Positions 13,942 to 22,368 of a stretch of 31,260 nucleotides of DNA are shown piece by piece. The translations under genes and the position numbers were made by a program. The DNA comes from JANNWF01 sp052390415 (GTDB taxonomy: Bacteria; Pseudomonadota; Gammaproteobacteria; Xanthomonadales; Xanthomonadaceae). Each line of letters begins with the position of its first letter. Within the stretch, counting starts at the first letter, position 1. The stretch spans positions 1 through 31,260 of the forward strand of contig JBQTGY010000057.1 in assembly GCA_052390415.1 (NCBI GenBank). The letters run 5' to 3'. Below the pieces are notes generated by a model, which saw nothing but the letters and a program-made list of their open reading frames with translations, was not told where the DNA came from and ran no database searches.

Positions 13942-14523
13942 ATGAACCTGTTGCATATTGATTCCAGCGCGTTGGGCGCGGCCTCCGCCAGCCGCGAGCT
14001 CAGCGCGGCCATCGTGGCGCGCTGGTTGGCTGCCCGGCCTGACGCCGTGGTGACCTACCGCGACCTCGACGCCGAACCGCTGCCCCACCTGACCGGCCGC
14101 AGCTTTGCGCAGACCGATCCGGCAGAAGCGGCCGCGGCTGAGTCGGTCATGGCCGATTTCCTCGCCGCTGACCTTGTGGTGATCGGCGCGCCGATGTACA
14201 ACTTTTCCGTTCCTTCGACGTTGAAGGCGTGGATTGACCGCATCGCGGTCGCCGGCAAGACGTTTCGTTACACCAGCAACGGGCCCGAAGGCCTGGCGGG
14301 TGACAAGCGCGTTGTCATCGCCAGCAGCCGCGGCGGTGCCTATGGCGATAACAGCCCGATGGATTTCCAGGAGGCTTATTTGCGCCAGGTGTTCGGATTC
14401 CTCGGCGTACGCCAGATCGAATTCGTGCGTGCGGAAGGCTTGGCGGGCTCGGCGGAATCGCGGCAAAGCAAATTGGCTACGGCGAAGTCGAACATCGTGA
14501 CGCCGTTGCGCGCGGCGGCTTGA
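13942..14523 (+). CDS. azoR: FMN-dependent NADH-azoreductase / quinone reductase
   Basis: This 193-residue flavodoxin-fold enzyme reduces azo bonds and quinones by two electrons using NAD(P)H and FMN. Visible motifs are MNLLHIDSSALG..S.SREL at the N-terminus (FMN phosphate loop), LVVIGAPMYNFSVPSTLKAWIDRI (about residues 80-103) and GLAGDKRVVIASSRGGAY followed by YLRQVFGFLG. ATG 13942 has GGGAG 7 nt upstream. It is divergent from a LysR gene that probably regulates it; a hairpin follows the gene. Length is normal for the family. Confidence 0.93.
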   Translation: MNLLHIDSSALGAASASRELSAAIVARWLAARPDAVVTYRDLDAEPLPHLTGRSFAQTDPAEAAAAESVMADFLAADLVVIGAPMYNFSVPSTLKAWIDRIAVAGKTFRYTSNGPEGLAGDKRVVIASSRGGAYGDNSPMDFQEAYLRQVFGFLGVRQIEFVRAEGLAGSAESRQSKLATAKSNIVTPLRAAA

Positions 14524-14547
14524 GCCAGGATTGACCAGACGTGTAGC

Positions 14548-14571
14548 CGGGGTGGCATGCTGAGCACCCCG
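14548..14571 (+). terminator. Possible terminator hairpin after azoR
   Basis: CGGGGTG and CACCCCG pair around a 10-nt loop about 25 nt after the azoR stop. There is no T tract, so it is a weak intrinsic terminator candidate, but it separates azoR from the glycosyltransferase cluster. Confidence 0.35.
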
Positions 14572-14592
14572 CGCTGACAGCCTGTGTGAGCG

Positions 14593-15834
14593 ATGCCCAT
14601 TGAACGCGTGACAATGACATCGCTCCCCGTCACGTCTGGCCGCTCGCTGTACGCCGCCTTTGATCGTTTCCCCACGCGCAAAGGCGCGTCCACGCACATT
14701 GCCCGCTTCGCGCCGACGCTGTTCCACTACACCGGCGGCGGCCTGTTGTACGTTCTCGGCGACGACGCCCTGCCCGCACATCAGATCGAGGGCGCCATCG
14801 AGATCTTGCGCTTCTGCGAGCCGATTCCGAACTTTCTGGACCGTGCCGTGGCGTTTGGTTTGCGCTTGGAGACCCTGCTTGAGGCGCGTGGCCAGTCGTT
14901 TGCAATCTGCCACTTCCGCGACCCGTGGAGTGGCGTGCCCATCCTCGCTCGCGAGCGTGGGTATGCGACGGTGTTTGAGGTCAATGCCTTGCCGTCGATT
15001 GAACTTCCCAGCGCGTTTCCTGGCATCACCCCGCGCACGCTGGAAAAGATCCGCGCCAGTGAGATGTTCTGCCTGCATACCTGCGACCGCATCGTCACCC
15101 CCTCGCACACAACACGCCGCATGCTCTGCGATCTGGGTGTCGACGACGACAAGATCAGCGTGATTGCGAACGGAGCGGATCTGCCCGCTCCGCAGGCGCG
15201 GCCGGTCGACGCACCCAGCGAATACATTTTGTACTTCGGCGCCTTGCAGTCCTGGCAAGGTGTGGATGTGTTGCTGCGTGCCTTCGCACGTCTGGCGGAT
15301 CTGGAATCACTGCGCTTGGTGATTTGCGGCTCGGCACGCTCGCGCCAGGTGCGGCAGCTGGAGCGTCTGGCACAACGGTTGGGCATTGCCTCACGAATGA
15401 TCTGGCACTGGTCGCTGCCCAATGCCGAGTTGGCGCCGTGGCTGGCGCATGCGCAACTCAGCGTCGCGCCGTTGCGCGATTGCACCCGCAACGTAGTGCA
15501 AGGCTGCGCGCCGTTGAAGATTCTGGAATCCATGGCCGCGGGCGTGCCGGTAATTGCCTCACGACTGCCGCCGGTGGGCGAGATTCTCAGCGACGGTATC
15601 GAAGGTTGTTTGGTGGCAGCGGATCGACCCGACGAGCTGGCCCGAGCGATCCGGGTGCTGCTTGCCTACCCCGAGTTACGCGCACAAATGGGCGCTCGTG
15701 GGCGAACGCGTGTGGCCGCGGACTTTCATTGGCCACAGTTGCTCTGCCAACTGCGCGCGCTTTATGCGACGCTTCGGCCGGCAGCCGAGTTCGTTGGCAA
15801 TGACGGATCCGGCGTCGCCGCTTACGCGGGCTAA
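14593..15834 (+). CDS. Glycosyltransferase family 4 protein (first gene of glycan cluster)
   Basis: This 413-residue GT-B enzyme has an N-terminal acceptor half containing AAFDRFPTRKGASTHI and a C-terminal GT4 donor half (YILYFGALQSWQGVDVLLRAF, LRLVICGSARSR, then APLKILESMAAGVPVIASRLPPVGEIL). The usual E-x7-E keeps only its second glutamate (KILES); the first is glycine. It would transfer a sugar from a nucleotide-sugar donor in the cytoplasm to a lipid or glycan acceptor. ATG 14593 and an in-frame ATG at 14614 are both possible. It opens a same-strand cluster through 20825; a tandem repeat and 42 nt separate it from the next gene. Confidence 0.85.
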   Translation: MPIERVTMTSLPVTSGRSLYAAFDRFPTRKGASTHIARFAPTLFHYTGGGLLYVLGDDALPAHQIEGAIEILRFCEPIPNFLDRAVAFGLRLETLLEARGQSFAICHFRDPWSGVPILARERGYATVFEVNALPSIELPSAFPGITPRTLEKIRASEMFCLHTCDRIVTPSHTTRRMLCDLGVDDDKISVIANGADLPAPQARPVDAPSEYILYFGALQSWQGVDVLLRAFARLADLESLRLVICGSARSRQVRQLERLAQRLGIASRMIWHWSLPNAELAPWLAHAQLSVAPLRDCTRNVVQGCAPLKILESMAAGVPVIASRLPPVGEILSDGIEGCLVAADRPDELARAIRVLLAYPELRAQMGARGRTRVAADFHWPQLLCQLRALYATLRPAAEFVGNDGSGVAAYAG

Positions 15835-15835
15835 A

Positions 15836-15865
15836 GGTTTTCGGAGCAAGGGTTTTCAGAGCAAG
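15836..15865 (+). repeat. Two tandem 15-bp repeats
   Basis: GGTTTTCGGAGCAAG (15836-15850) is followed directly by GGTTTTCAGAGCAAG (15851-15865), differing at one base, in the gap between two cluster genes. The second copy leads straight into the Shine-Dalgarno GGGAGG of the next gene. Probably a small duplication; it could affect translation of that gene. Confidence 0.7.
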
Positions 15866-15876
15866 GGAGGTTCGCC

Positions 15877-16764
15877 GTGCGCTCGACTTTGGACACACTT
15901 CGGTTCTTGCGCACGCTGAATCCAGCGCAGCGGGTCTTGCTCGGCAAGAAACGCATCGATGGTCAATTCACGGCGGTCGAGCTGCTCGAACTGCTGCGGC
16001 CGCTGGCCGAGTTTGACGGTCTCAATGACCGCACCCGCGGCAAGACCATTTGGATGATCGTGCTGCTGGTGATCGGGCTGATCGTGGGCCTGGTCATGAC
16101 GAGTGAGCAGAGCTGGCCCGTGGTGATGGCAATTTTCCTGCTTCCGATCGGGTTGCTGGTGGTGTTGATTGGCATCGAGGTCAAGCTGAGCAGGCTGGAT
16201 GTTTCCAACAACCTGCGCCGCGTTGCCCTGCCTTTTTTTGCGGTGCTGCGCGAGGATATGGCGCGCGACGAGCCGCTGGAGGTGTCGGTCGATTTGACCT
16301 CGTCGATGACCACTGCCAAGAAGCAGCGCACCGACAAGCCATATGAGCGCGACTTCTATCACAAGGTCGTGGACACTCATTATCTGGACCCGTGGTTCAG
16401 CGGTTCTGCGCGGCTTGCCGACGGCAGCCGCCTGCGCTGGGAAGTGATCGACGAAGTGCTTCATAGCAGCCGCACCAAGCGCAATGCGCGCGGCAAAACC
16501 AAGACAAAATCCAAGGTCGCCAAGTGCAGTGTGCTGCGCGCCATTGTCAGTTTGCCCACTGGCAACTACCAGTATTCCGAGGCACAGGGCACACCATCCG
16601 GGACACGCATCGCCGCCAGCCGCGATGACCGACGTACCTCGGTCAAGCTATCGCGCAAAGTCAAGACGCGGGGCGACGACCCGTTCGACGTGGGTCAGCT
16701 CATCGAGCTCGTGTCCTCCGCTTACCGACGGGTGAAGCCAGCAACAGTGGGGACAGCACAATGA
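15877..16764 (+). CDS. Unknown two-helix membrane protein in glycan cluster
   Basis: I do not recognise a family. The 295-residue protein has a cytoplasmic-looking N-terminus (about 1-57), two adjacent transmembrane helices (about 58-78 and 83-105, joined by a short loop) and a soluble basic C-terminal part (about 110-295) with a lysine-rich TKRNARGKTKTKSKVAK segment. The GTG start at 15877 is set by an unusually good Shine-Dalgarno (AAGGGAGG, 6 nt spacing); no ATG is in a reasonable place. It overlaps the following gene by 4 nt, so the two are coupled. Its neighbours suggest a structural or regulatory role in envelope glycan assembly. Confidence 0.75.
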   Translation: MRSTLDTLRFLRTLNPAQRVLLGKKRIDGQFTAVELLELLRPLAEFDGLNDRTRGKTIWMIVLLVIGLIVGLVMTSEQSWPVVMAIFLLPIGLLVVLIGIEVKLSRLDVSNNLRRVALPFFAVLREDMARDEPLEVSVDLTSSMTTAKKQRTDKPYERDFYHKVVDTHYLDPWFSGSARLADGSRLRWEVIDEVLHSSRTKRNARGKTKTKSKVAKCSVLRAIVSLPTGNYQYSEAQGTPSGTRIAASRDDRRTSVKLSRKVKTRGDDPFDVGQLIELVSSAYRRVKPATVGTAQ

Positions 16765-17174
16765 GCGGCTGCGAGTGCAAGACCGGGTTCTTTGCCCTGC
16801 GTGACTGTCAGGAAGCGGTGCTTGAGCGTTGCAAGAATTGCAGCCGCCGGATGTGCCGTCGCCACGCCTCGCCTGACCGCAGCCAGGGGCAATGCCTGGA
16901 CTGCGCCGCGCGCACGCAGCCCGCCGACGTGCGAGCGAGCAAATTGCCCGGTAGTCACCATGTGCCGCAAGCGAATGCCGCGGACAGCGCGCTCGACGAC
17001 CGTTGGGTCTACAACTATCGGCACCGCTTCTACTCGGGCGGTTACCTGCCGATTTACGCCGGCAGTCATGCCAGCAGTTATTACGACCGCTACGACGCAC
17101 GCTCCTTCGAGAATCTGGATGTGGAGAAAGATGACTTCGCCGACGACGCCGGTGGCGGCTTTGGCGACAGCTGA
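16761..17174 (+). CDS. Cysteine-rich, probably zinc-binding small protein in glycan cluster
   Basis: The family is unknown to me. The 137-residue protein has eight cysteines in its first 50 residues (Cys4, 6, 16, 24, 27, 32, 45, 48), with two CxxC pairs and CRRH, a pattern like a B-box or treble-clef zinc finger. The middle is rich in Tyr (YNYRHRFYSGGYLPIYAG, SSYYDRYD), and the tail is acidic, ending DDAGGGFGDS. No signal peptide or membrane helix. The start overlaps the upstream gene by 4 nt and the stop is 4 nt before the next glycosyltransferase, so it is embedded in the operon. It may be a scaffold or adaptor for the glycosyltransferases. Confidence 0.75.
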   Translation: MSGCECKTGFFALRDCQEAVLERCKNCSRRMCRRHASPDRSQGQCLDCAARTQPADVRASKLPGSHHVPQANAADSALDDRWVYNYRHRFYSGGYLPIYAGSHASSYYDRYDARSFENLDVEKDDFADDAGGGFGDS

Positions 17175-17178
17175 TCGG

Positions 17179-18375
17179 ATGCTCCGCCCCCTGCTGCTGA
17201 CCGAGAATTTTCCTCCTGGTCGTGGCGGCATGGCGCAATCCTGCGACCGCATCGTGCGCGCCCTGCGCGGCAGCGGTGTCAGCGTCGACGTGGCGCATTT
17301 CAGCACGCGTGCCAGCGGATTGCAGATCACCCAGCAGCACGGCGGTCGGCTTTACAGCGTGCAGGTCGAAGAGGACTCAGGACACGCCATCAATCTGCTG
17401 TGGAACGCGCTGGGCCAGTCCGCCCGGTTGCCCACCCATGTGATCGCTTTCGGAGGTCTGCTGCCGCTGCTTGCGGGGCCGGTTTTTGCGGCCTGGTGGC
17501 AGCAGCCGTTGATCGTCCTGCTGCGTGGCAATGACTTCGACACCGGAATCGTCTCGTTGCGACGCGGTTGGGTGGTGCGTGAGGCGTTGGCGCGTGCGGA
17601 CAAGGTCGGCGTGGTTACGCGCGATCATCAGCGCAAGGTCGCGGCGCTTTATCCGGCCACGCCGGTGCAGTGGATTCCCAACAGCATCGACGCCAGTGAA
17701 TGGCGCTTGCATGAGTTCGATCGTCAGCGCGCGCAACGATGGCGGCAAAGCAATGTGGCACACGGCCGGCGCGTGATCGGACTGTTCGGTCATCTCAAGC
17801 AGAAAAAGGGCGGCACCCTGCTGCTGGAAGCGCTGCGCCTGAGCGGCGATGCCAGTCGCTTTCATCTACTGGTGGTCGGCGATATCGAACCCGCCATGTT
17901 GGAACCGCTGGCCGCGGCGGCCGAGTATGCCGGGGTCAACCACATTCCGTTTGTTGACCGCTTCGAACTGCTGCCCTGGTACGCGGCCTGTGACCTGATC
18001 GCCCTGCCCTCGCATTACGACGGCCTGCCCAATGTGATGCTGGAAGCCGGCGCGCTGGCGGTTCCATTGCTGGCGGCAAGCGCGGGCGGCATGGCCGACA
18101 TACTGAAAGATGGCGAGAACGCGTTGACTTTCGCACCCGGCGATCTGCACCAATGTGTGCACGCGCTCATGCGCGCGAGCACCCTGTCTGAGTCTGCGCT
18201 GCGCTGCATGGGTGAGCATCTGCAAGCCCAGTTGCTTGCCAGTTTCAGACCCCAAGACGAGCTCGCCGGCTACATCGATCTGCTGCACGACACAGCTCGT
18301 GCCGTGGCTGTGCAATCCGTGGCAACCCAACCCATTCCCCTGCACGGCACGCGTGTTGCTCAAAGGAGTTCGTGA
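17179..18375 (+). CDS. Glycosyltransferase family 4 protein (second in cluster)
   Basis: This 398-residue GT-B enzyme starts LLLTENFPPGRGGMAQ, the glycine-rich N-terminal loop of GT4 proteins, and has VIALFG/LKQKKGGTLLLEAL and LIALPSHYDGLPNVMLEAGALAVPLLAASAGGMADIL in the donor half; the E-x7-E motif appears as Asp(DGLPNVMLE)Glu. It should add a sugar to a lipid-linked or protein acceptor. ATG 17179 is 4 nt after the previous stop; upstream in-frame starts would overlap the Cys-rich gene and add low-complexity sequence, so I reject them. One nucleotide separates its stop from the lipoprotein ATG. Confidence 0.88.
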   Translation: MLRPLLLTENFPPGRGGMAQSCDRIVRALRGSGVSVDVAHFSTRASGLQITQQHGGRLYSVQVEEDSGHAINLLWNALGQSARLPTHVIAFGGLLPLLAGPVFAAWWQQPLIVLLRGNDFDTGIVSLRRGWVVREALARADKVGVVTRDHQRKVAALYPATPVQWIPNSIDASEWRLHEFDRQRAQRWRQSNVAHGRRVIGLFGHLKQKKGGTLLLEALRLSGDASRFHLLVVGDIEPAMLEPLAAAAEYAGVNHIPFVDRFELLPWYAACDLIALPSHYDGLPNVMLEAGALAVPLLAASAGGMADILKDGENALTFAPGDLHQCVHALMRASTLSESALRCMGEHLQAQLLASFRPQDELAGYIDLLHDTARAVAVQSVATQPIPLHGTRVAQRSS

Positions 18376-18376
18376 G

Positions 18377-19048
18377 ATGAATCCACGCTGGATTTCCGCA
18401 CTCGGCCTGTTTGCTGCGATGCTCGTCGGTGGCTGTCGTGAGAGTGCTCCGCCGGCTGCCGATTCGCCACCGCCGGCAACAGCGACAGCGTCGTCGACAC
18501 CGATGTCGGCAACAGCCGGCAACCAAGCCGGCACACTGATTGTCACCGACACCAGTGGCACCGCTGTGTGGACGCTGCGGGTGGATGGCAGTCACGTCGA
18601 GATCAGCGGCCCGGATGGCGCGCGCATCGTCGGTGAACGGCGCGGCGACAAACGCCGCTATCGGCGCGAGTCCGACGGCGCGGCATTGGCCGAGGTCAAG
18701 TTCAGCGACAGCGGGTTCAAGCTGCGCTCGCCGGACAGCCAGCTGCTGTGGAAAGTGAAATTGAGCGACGACAAGATCAAGGTGAGCGACAACGAGGAAA
18801 ACCAGAATCCGTGGGTGCTGAAGACCGGCTACGACGACAAGGCCAAGGTGCTGGACCCCAGCGAGAGCGAAATCGGCGCGGTCAGATTTCAGGCTGAGCG
18901 CATCAAGGTGAAGGATGCCGCGGGTGATGAGCGTTTCCTGATCGACACCACCCGGCGTTCTGCAGGATTTGGCGTTCTGCTGATGACGGCGATTCCCGAG
19001 CAGCAACGCGGCATTCTGATGGCGGAGCTACTGGCCAGCGGGCGCTGA
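18377..19048 (+). CDS. Beta-rich lipoprotein of glycan cluster
   Basis: The 223-residue protein has a lipoprotein signal (MNPRWISALGLFAAMLVGGC, lipidated Cys20), a Pro/Ala/Ser/Thr-rich linker (about 25-55), and then repeated short strands with a common pattern (LLWKVKLSDDKIKVSD, IGAVRFQAERIKVKDAAG), suggesting a beta barrel or sandwich reminiscent of LURP-one/tubby-like folds. I do not know the family. AAAGGAG 8 nt upstream fixes the start. It is 1 nt after a glycosyltransferase gene and 21 nt before the next, so it belongs to the operon and probably works in the envelope, perhaps as acceptor or anchor of the product. Confidence 0.8.
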   Translation: MNPRWISALGLFAAMLVGGCRESAPPAADSPPPATATASSTPMSATAGNQAGTLIVTDTSGTAVWTLRVDGSHVEISGPDGARIVGERRGDKRRYRRESDGAALAEVKFSDSGFKLRSPDSQLLWKVKLSDDKIKVSDNEENQNPWVLKTGYDDKAKVLDPSESEIGAVRFQAERIKVKDAAGDERFLIDTTRRSAGFGVLLMTAIPEQQRGILMAELLASGR

Positions 19049-19069
19049 GGCGGCACGTTCGTCGGTAGA

Positions 19070-19975
19070 TTGCGGCAACCCAACGTGCCGCGCAGCGTCC
19101 TCTACTACGCCATCGGCGGCGGCCTCGGCCATCTGACCCGCGCCGTTGCGTTCTTGCGCCAACACGGCCTTGCCGATGAAGCGCTGATTCTCAGCGCATC
19201 CGAGTACCTGGATGACCTGCGTATCACCGTCGGCATACCCACCCGGCGTGTGCCCGATCAGCTTCAGCACGCGCCGGAAAAACTGCGCGATTGGCTGACC
19301 CGCTGCATCGCCGAGCAGCAGCCCACGCTGATTTGCGTCGACAGTTTTCCCGGCGGCATCCTTGGCGAGCTGTGCGGCTTGTCTGCTCTGGCGGGAATAC
19401 CTCTGTGGTACGTGGCGCGACTGCTGCGCTGGGACGACTACGCAGCCTTGCTCACATCGCCTACGCCCCGCTACGCCAAGACTTGGCAGCTGGAAACGTT
19501 GCATGCCGCGCATGCCGAATTTGTACGGGAAAATTCGGACGAGGTTTGCGGTTTTCTGCTCGCAGCAACCTCGGAAGGTGCGGCCGGCACCACCCCGCCG
19601 GTCGATCGCTACTGGCTGGTGCTGCACAGCGGACCACCGTCTGAAGTCGCGCAACTGATTGCCTACGCGGACGAGATGCGACGCATCGAAGCACAGACCA
19701 TGAGGATTCTGATCGCCAGCCGCCAGCCGCCGTCGTCACTGCCGGACGCTTGCACGCACATCGACGCTTATCCGGCCACCGCACTTATCACGCACGCCGA
19801 ACGCATCATCAGCGCCGCGGGCTTCAACGTGATGCGCGACACCGCCGGCGTTCGCGACCGCCAACGCATCCTGCCGTTTCCGCGCCGCTACGACGATCAA
19901 TTCGAGCGTGCGCGGCGGGTGTTGCGCGAGACGGCAGAAAACGATGCGTGCCACGGAACCCCCGATAATAGGTAG
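19070..19975 (+). CDS. MurG/GT28-like glycosyltransferase-related protein
   Basis: The 301-residue protein begins with VLYYAIGGGLGHLTRAVAFL, the glycine-rich nucleotide-sugar/acceptor loop of MurG-like GT-B proteins, followed by PTLICVDSFPGGILGELCGL and a C-terminal AYPATALITHAERIISAAGFNVMRD, which resembles the donor-binding loop (AD..I..AG...E). It is shorter than MurG (about 355 aa). Start is TTG 19070 or GTG 19085; neither has a strong Shine-Dalgarno. Likely the third sugar-handling enzyme of the cluster; a deacetylase or epimerase role is less likely given the motifs. Confidence 0.72.
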   Translation: MRQPNVPRSVLYYAIGGGLGHLTRAVAFLRQHGLADEALILSASEYLDDLRITVGIPTRRVPDQLQHAPEKLRDWLTRCIAEQQPTLICVDSFPGGILGELCGLSALAGIPLWYVARLLRWDDYAALLTSPTPRYAKTWQLETLHAAHAEFVRENSDEVCGFLLAATSEGAAGTTPPVDRYWLVLHSGPPSEVAQLIAYADEMRRIEAQTMRILIASRQPPSSLPDACTHIDAYPATALITHAERIISAAGFNVMRDTAGVRDRQRILPFPRRYDDQFERARRVLRETAENDACHGTPDNR

Positions 19976-20081
19976 ACCCCATGAGGCTTGCCGAAGTCCG
20001 CGCCGCGGTTGATGCGGCGATGCGTGGCTGCTGTCAAATCCCTGCGTACACTTGCCCTTCCTTGCCGCTGGTGCGTGTTCA

Positions 20082-20825
20082 ATGCCGAGCCTTTCCGTCT
20101 TCGCCCTCTTGCTGCTTGCCACATCCGAGCAACCCTGCAGCTCGGTCGCGCAATGCAATCGTTTGGGCAGCGAGGCACTGCAAGCCGGACGCTTCGAGGA
20201 CGCCGCGCGCCTGTTCGAGTGGCAGATCGATTTCGCACATACCGCGTTGCGGGAAGCGGCTGACGATGCCGCTACTTCGCGCCTCGAACACGCACTGCAG
20301 ATCGCGATCAACAACGCCGCACTTACCCAATTGCGCAGCAATGAGTGTTTGCGTGCGCGTGCCTGGCTGGAAGCCGCCGATACGAGCCACAAGGCCACCC
20401 AAGCCAATCGTCGGCAGCTCGATGAACGCTGCGTCGGCAAGCTCGATGGCGATCAGCGCACAGGCCAGTTCTGGCAATACGTGGGTCACGGCGCGTGGAA
20501 CAGTCTGAGCATTCGCCCCAGCGGCGATGAAACGCTGCGGCTGGACGCATTCTGGATGCGCGTCGGCCGCGGCCCGGTGCAGGAATGGGGGCCGGCGGCC
20601 TTCGGTGAATTGCAGCGGGTCAATCTGCACCTGGCTCAGACCAGCGCTCGTGGTGCCTTCGAAGGTTACGACCCCGCCGTCGAATGCCACCTGCACGTGA
20701 ACTACGTGCCCGGCGGAATCACCGTGGCACACACCGACGCGGACAACTGCCGGGTGGGCGGTGCCGGTGCACACCTCGGTGGGCGCTACTGGCGGGTGGG
20801 CGACGAACAACCGCTTGCGGAGTAA
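20082..20825 (+). CDS. Secreted protein with helical repeat and LprI/MliC-like C-terminal part
   Basis: The 247-residue protein has a short signal peptide (MPSLSVFALLLLATS), a helical TPR-like part (about 25-120: RLGSEALQAGRFEDAARLFEWQ) and a beta-rich C-terminal half. The latter ends CHLHVNYVPGGITVAHTDADNCRVGG followed by GAHLGGRYWR, a pattern I associate with LprI/lysozyme-inhibitor-like domains (paired cysteines, G.Y.R end). Function is not established. ATG 20082 is preferred to in-frame TTG 20052 because of the signal peptide. It is 106 nt after the MurG-like gene and may be the last cluster gene or independent. Confidence 0.7.
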   Translation: MPSLSVFALLLLATSEQPCSSVAQCNRLGSEALQAGRFEDAARLFEWQIDFAHTALREAADDAATSRLEHALQIAINNAALTQLRSNECLRARAWLEAADTSHKATQANRRQLDERCVGKLDGDQRTGQFWQYVGHGAWNSLSIRPSGDETLRLDAFWMRVGRGPVQEWGPAAFGELQRVNLHLAQTSARGAFEGYDPAVECHLHVNYVPGGITVAHTDADNCRVGGAGAHLGGRYWRVGDEQPLAE

Positions 20826-21061
20826 GCACACTCCGAACTTCCCACTCAATCAGAGTGACGTGGCCACCTCACCTGCGGCGGTGCAAGCGCCATCTGGAAC
20901 GCGCCATTGCCGACGCGCGCGGAGCATACGCCGCCGCAATTCCCATCAACCGCGGGCCTGTCTACACTGAGGGCAGTCCACGGCCTTGAGTGGTCGATGT
21001 CACAGGCACTGCTTCGCAGGCAGGCGCGCCAGCAACGCTGCAACGTAATCGACTCAGGCTC

Positions 21062-22309
21062 ATGATTCGCGACGACACGCTCAACCTCGTGATCTTGCTG
21101 CTGAACCTGCTGCTCGGCGGGCTCTGTTTTGCCGTCGCCCGCGGCGAGCGGCCGGCACCGGCGCTGCGCTACTGGGGTTGGGGCTTGTTCCTATACACCT
21201 TTGGCCTGCTGGGGGTGTTGTCATCCCGCATATTGCCAACATCGCTGGCTTACTTTTTCGGCAATGCGCTGATCACGCTGGCACCGTTGATCTCGATGCG
21301 GGCGTTGTTGTGGCACGGCGCGACACGATTCGACTCGCGCTGGGCGTGGGCCGTGGCTGTGCCGGTGATAACGGTGCTGGCCTGGAACAACTTCGTCGGC
21401 GAATTCCGGCCAGTACTCAACTTCGTGTTGCCCACGTTGGTGGCGATCGCTGCTTTTGTGTTTGCGGCGCTGCGCCTGCTCGAAAGGTTACCTGCCGATA
21501 CGCGGGCGACGTTGCAGCTGGTGGCCGTGGTAAGCCTGACTGCGGCGGCCTTATGGAGCGTGCGCCTGCTGCTTCTGCTGCAAGTCATTCCTGTCGGCGA
21601 TCCCGCCAACGCGGCATTGGCCACGGTTGCGCTGGCCATTGGTCAAATACTTGTGACCGTAGCCGGCACGTTCGCCTTGCTGGCGGTCGAGGTCCGCAGC
21701 ATGGAACAAGCGCTCAAGCGTCAGGTCCGCCACGATGCGCTCACAGGTCTGCCCAACCGTTGGGCGGTGGCCGAACGCTTCGAACAGGAACTCGCCCGCG
21801 CTGCGCGGCAACGGCTGCCCTTCGGATTGCTGTTGCTGGACATCGACCATTTCAAGCGCATCAACGACGCCCACGGCCACGTCGCTGGCGACGCCGTGCT
21901 GCGGTGTATTGCCGCCACCCTGGCCTCGAACAAACGCACCGAAGACCTGCTGGCGCGATTCGGTGGCGAAGAGTTTCTGCTGCTGTTTGTCGACGCCGCG
22001 GCGGATTCCACGCAGGCCCTTGCGAAGCGCCTCAACAGCGCCGTCGAAAGCCAAAGTCTCGAGTTCGAAGCGCAACGGTTGAGCGTCACCATCAGCGGTG
22101 GCTTGGCCATGTATCCGCATGACGGCACCGATTGGCAAGCGCTGTACGCGATTGCCGATCAGCGCTTGTACCAGGCCAAACATCGGGGTCGAAATCAAAT
22201 CTGCGGGCCGTGGAACACGACCGCGTCGGCAGCCGAATTTGCCTCACAGCCTCAGGGCGGCGACATTCCCACTTTGGTCATGCCTGTCGCCCAACCTGGT
22301 CCCGTTTGA
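21062..22309 (+). CDS. Diguanylate cyclase with multi-helix membrane sensor
   Basis: The 415-residue protein has about seven hydrophobic helices (residues 8-230) followed by a GGDEF domain (about 240-400) with motif GGEEF (301-305) and intact I-site RTED (292-295), so it should synthesise cyclic-di-GMP with product inhibition. The tail after residue 375 is low-complexity. I chose ATG 21062 (MIRDDTLNLVILLLN); an in-frame GTG at 20990 would add 24 polar residues. It converges with the receiver-like gene, with 59 nt between stops, and lies downstream of the glycan cluster. Confidence 0.9.
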   Translation: MIRDDTLNLVILLLNLLLGGLCFAVARGERPAPALRYWGWGLFLYTFGLLGVLSSRILPTSLAYFFGNALITLAPLISMRALLWHGATRFDSRWAWAVAVPVITVLAWNNFVGEFRPVLNFVLPTLVAIAAFVFAALRLLERLPADTRATLQLVAVVSLTAAALWSVRLLLLLQVIPVGDPANAALATVALAIGQILVTVAGTFALLAVEVRSMEQALKRQVRHDALTGLPNRWAVAERFEQELARAARQRLPFGLLLLDIDHFKRINDAHGHVAGDAVLRCIAATLASNKRTEDLLARFGGEEFLLLFVDAAADSTQALAKRLNSAVESQSLEFEAQRLSVTISGGLAMYPHDGTDWQALYAIADQRLYQAKHRGRNQICGPWNTTASAAEFASQPQGGDIPTLVMPVAQPGPV

Positions 22310-22368
22310 AGCGCGCAAGACTCGGATTTGCCGAGCCTTGGATCGAGTCCCAATGCCGAGCAAAACGT

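Noticed and set aside
13870..15258. A 462-codon - strand frame opposite azoR and the first glycosyltransferase
   Set aside because: Both + strand genes carry clear family motifs; the antisense product has none.
22316..22335. Terminator between the converging diguanylate cyclase and receiver-like genes
   Set aside because: CTCGG-N5-CCGAG is short and lacks a T tract on either strand; too weak to call.
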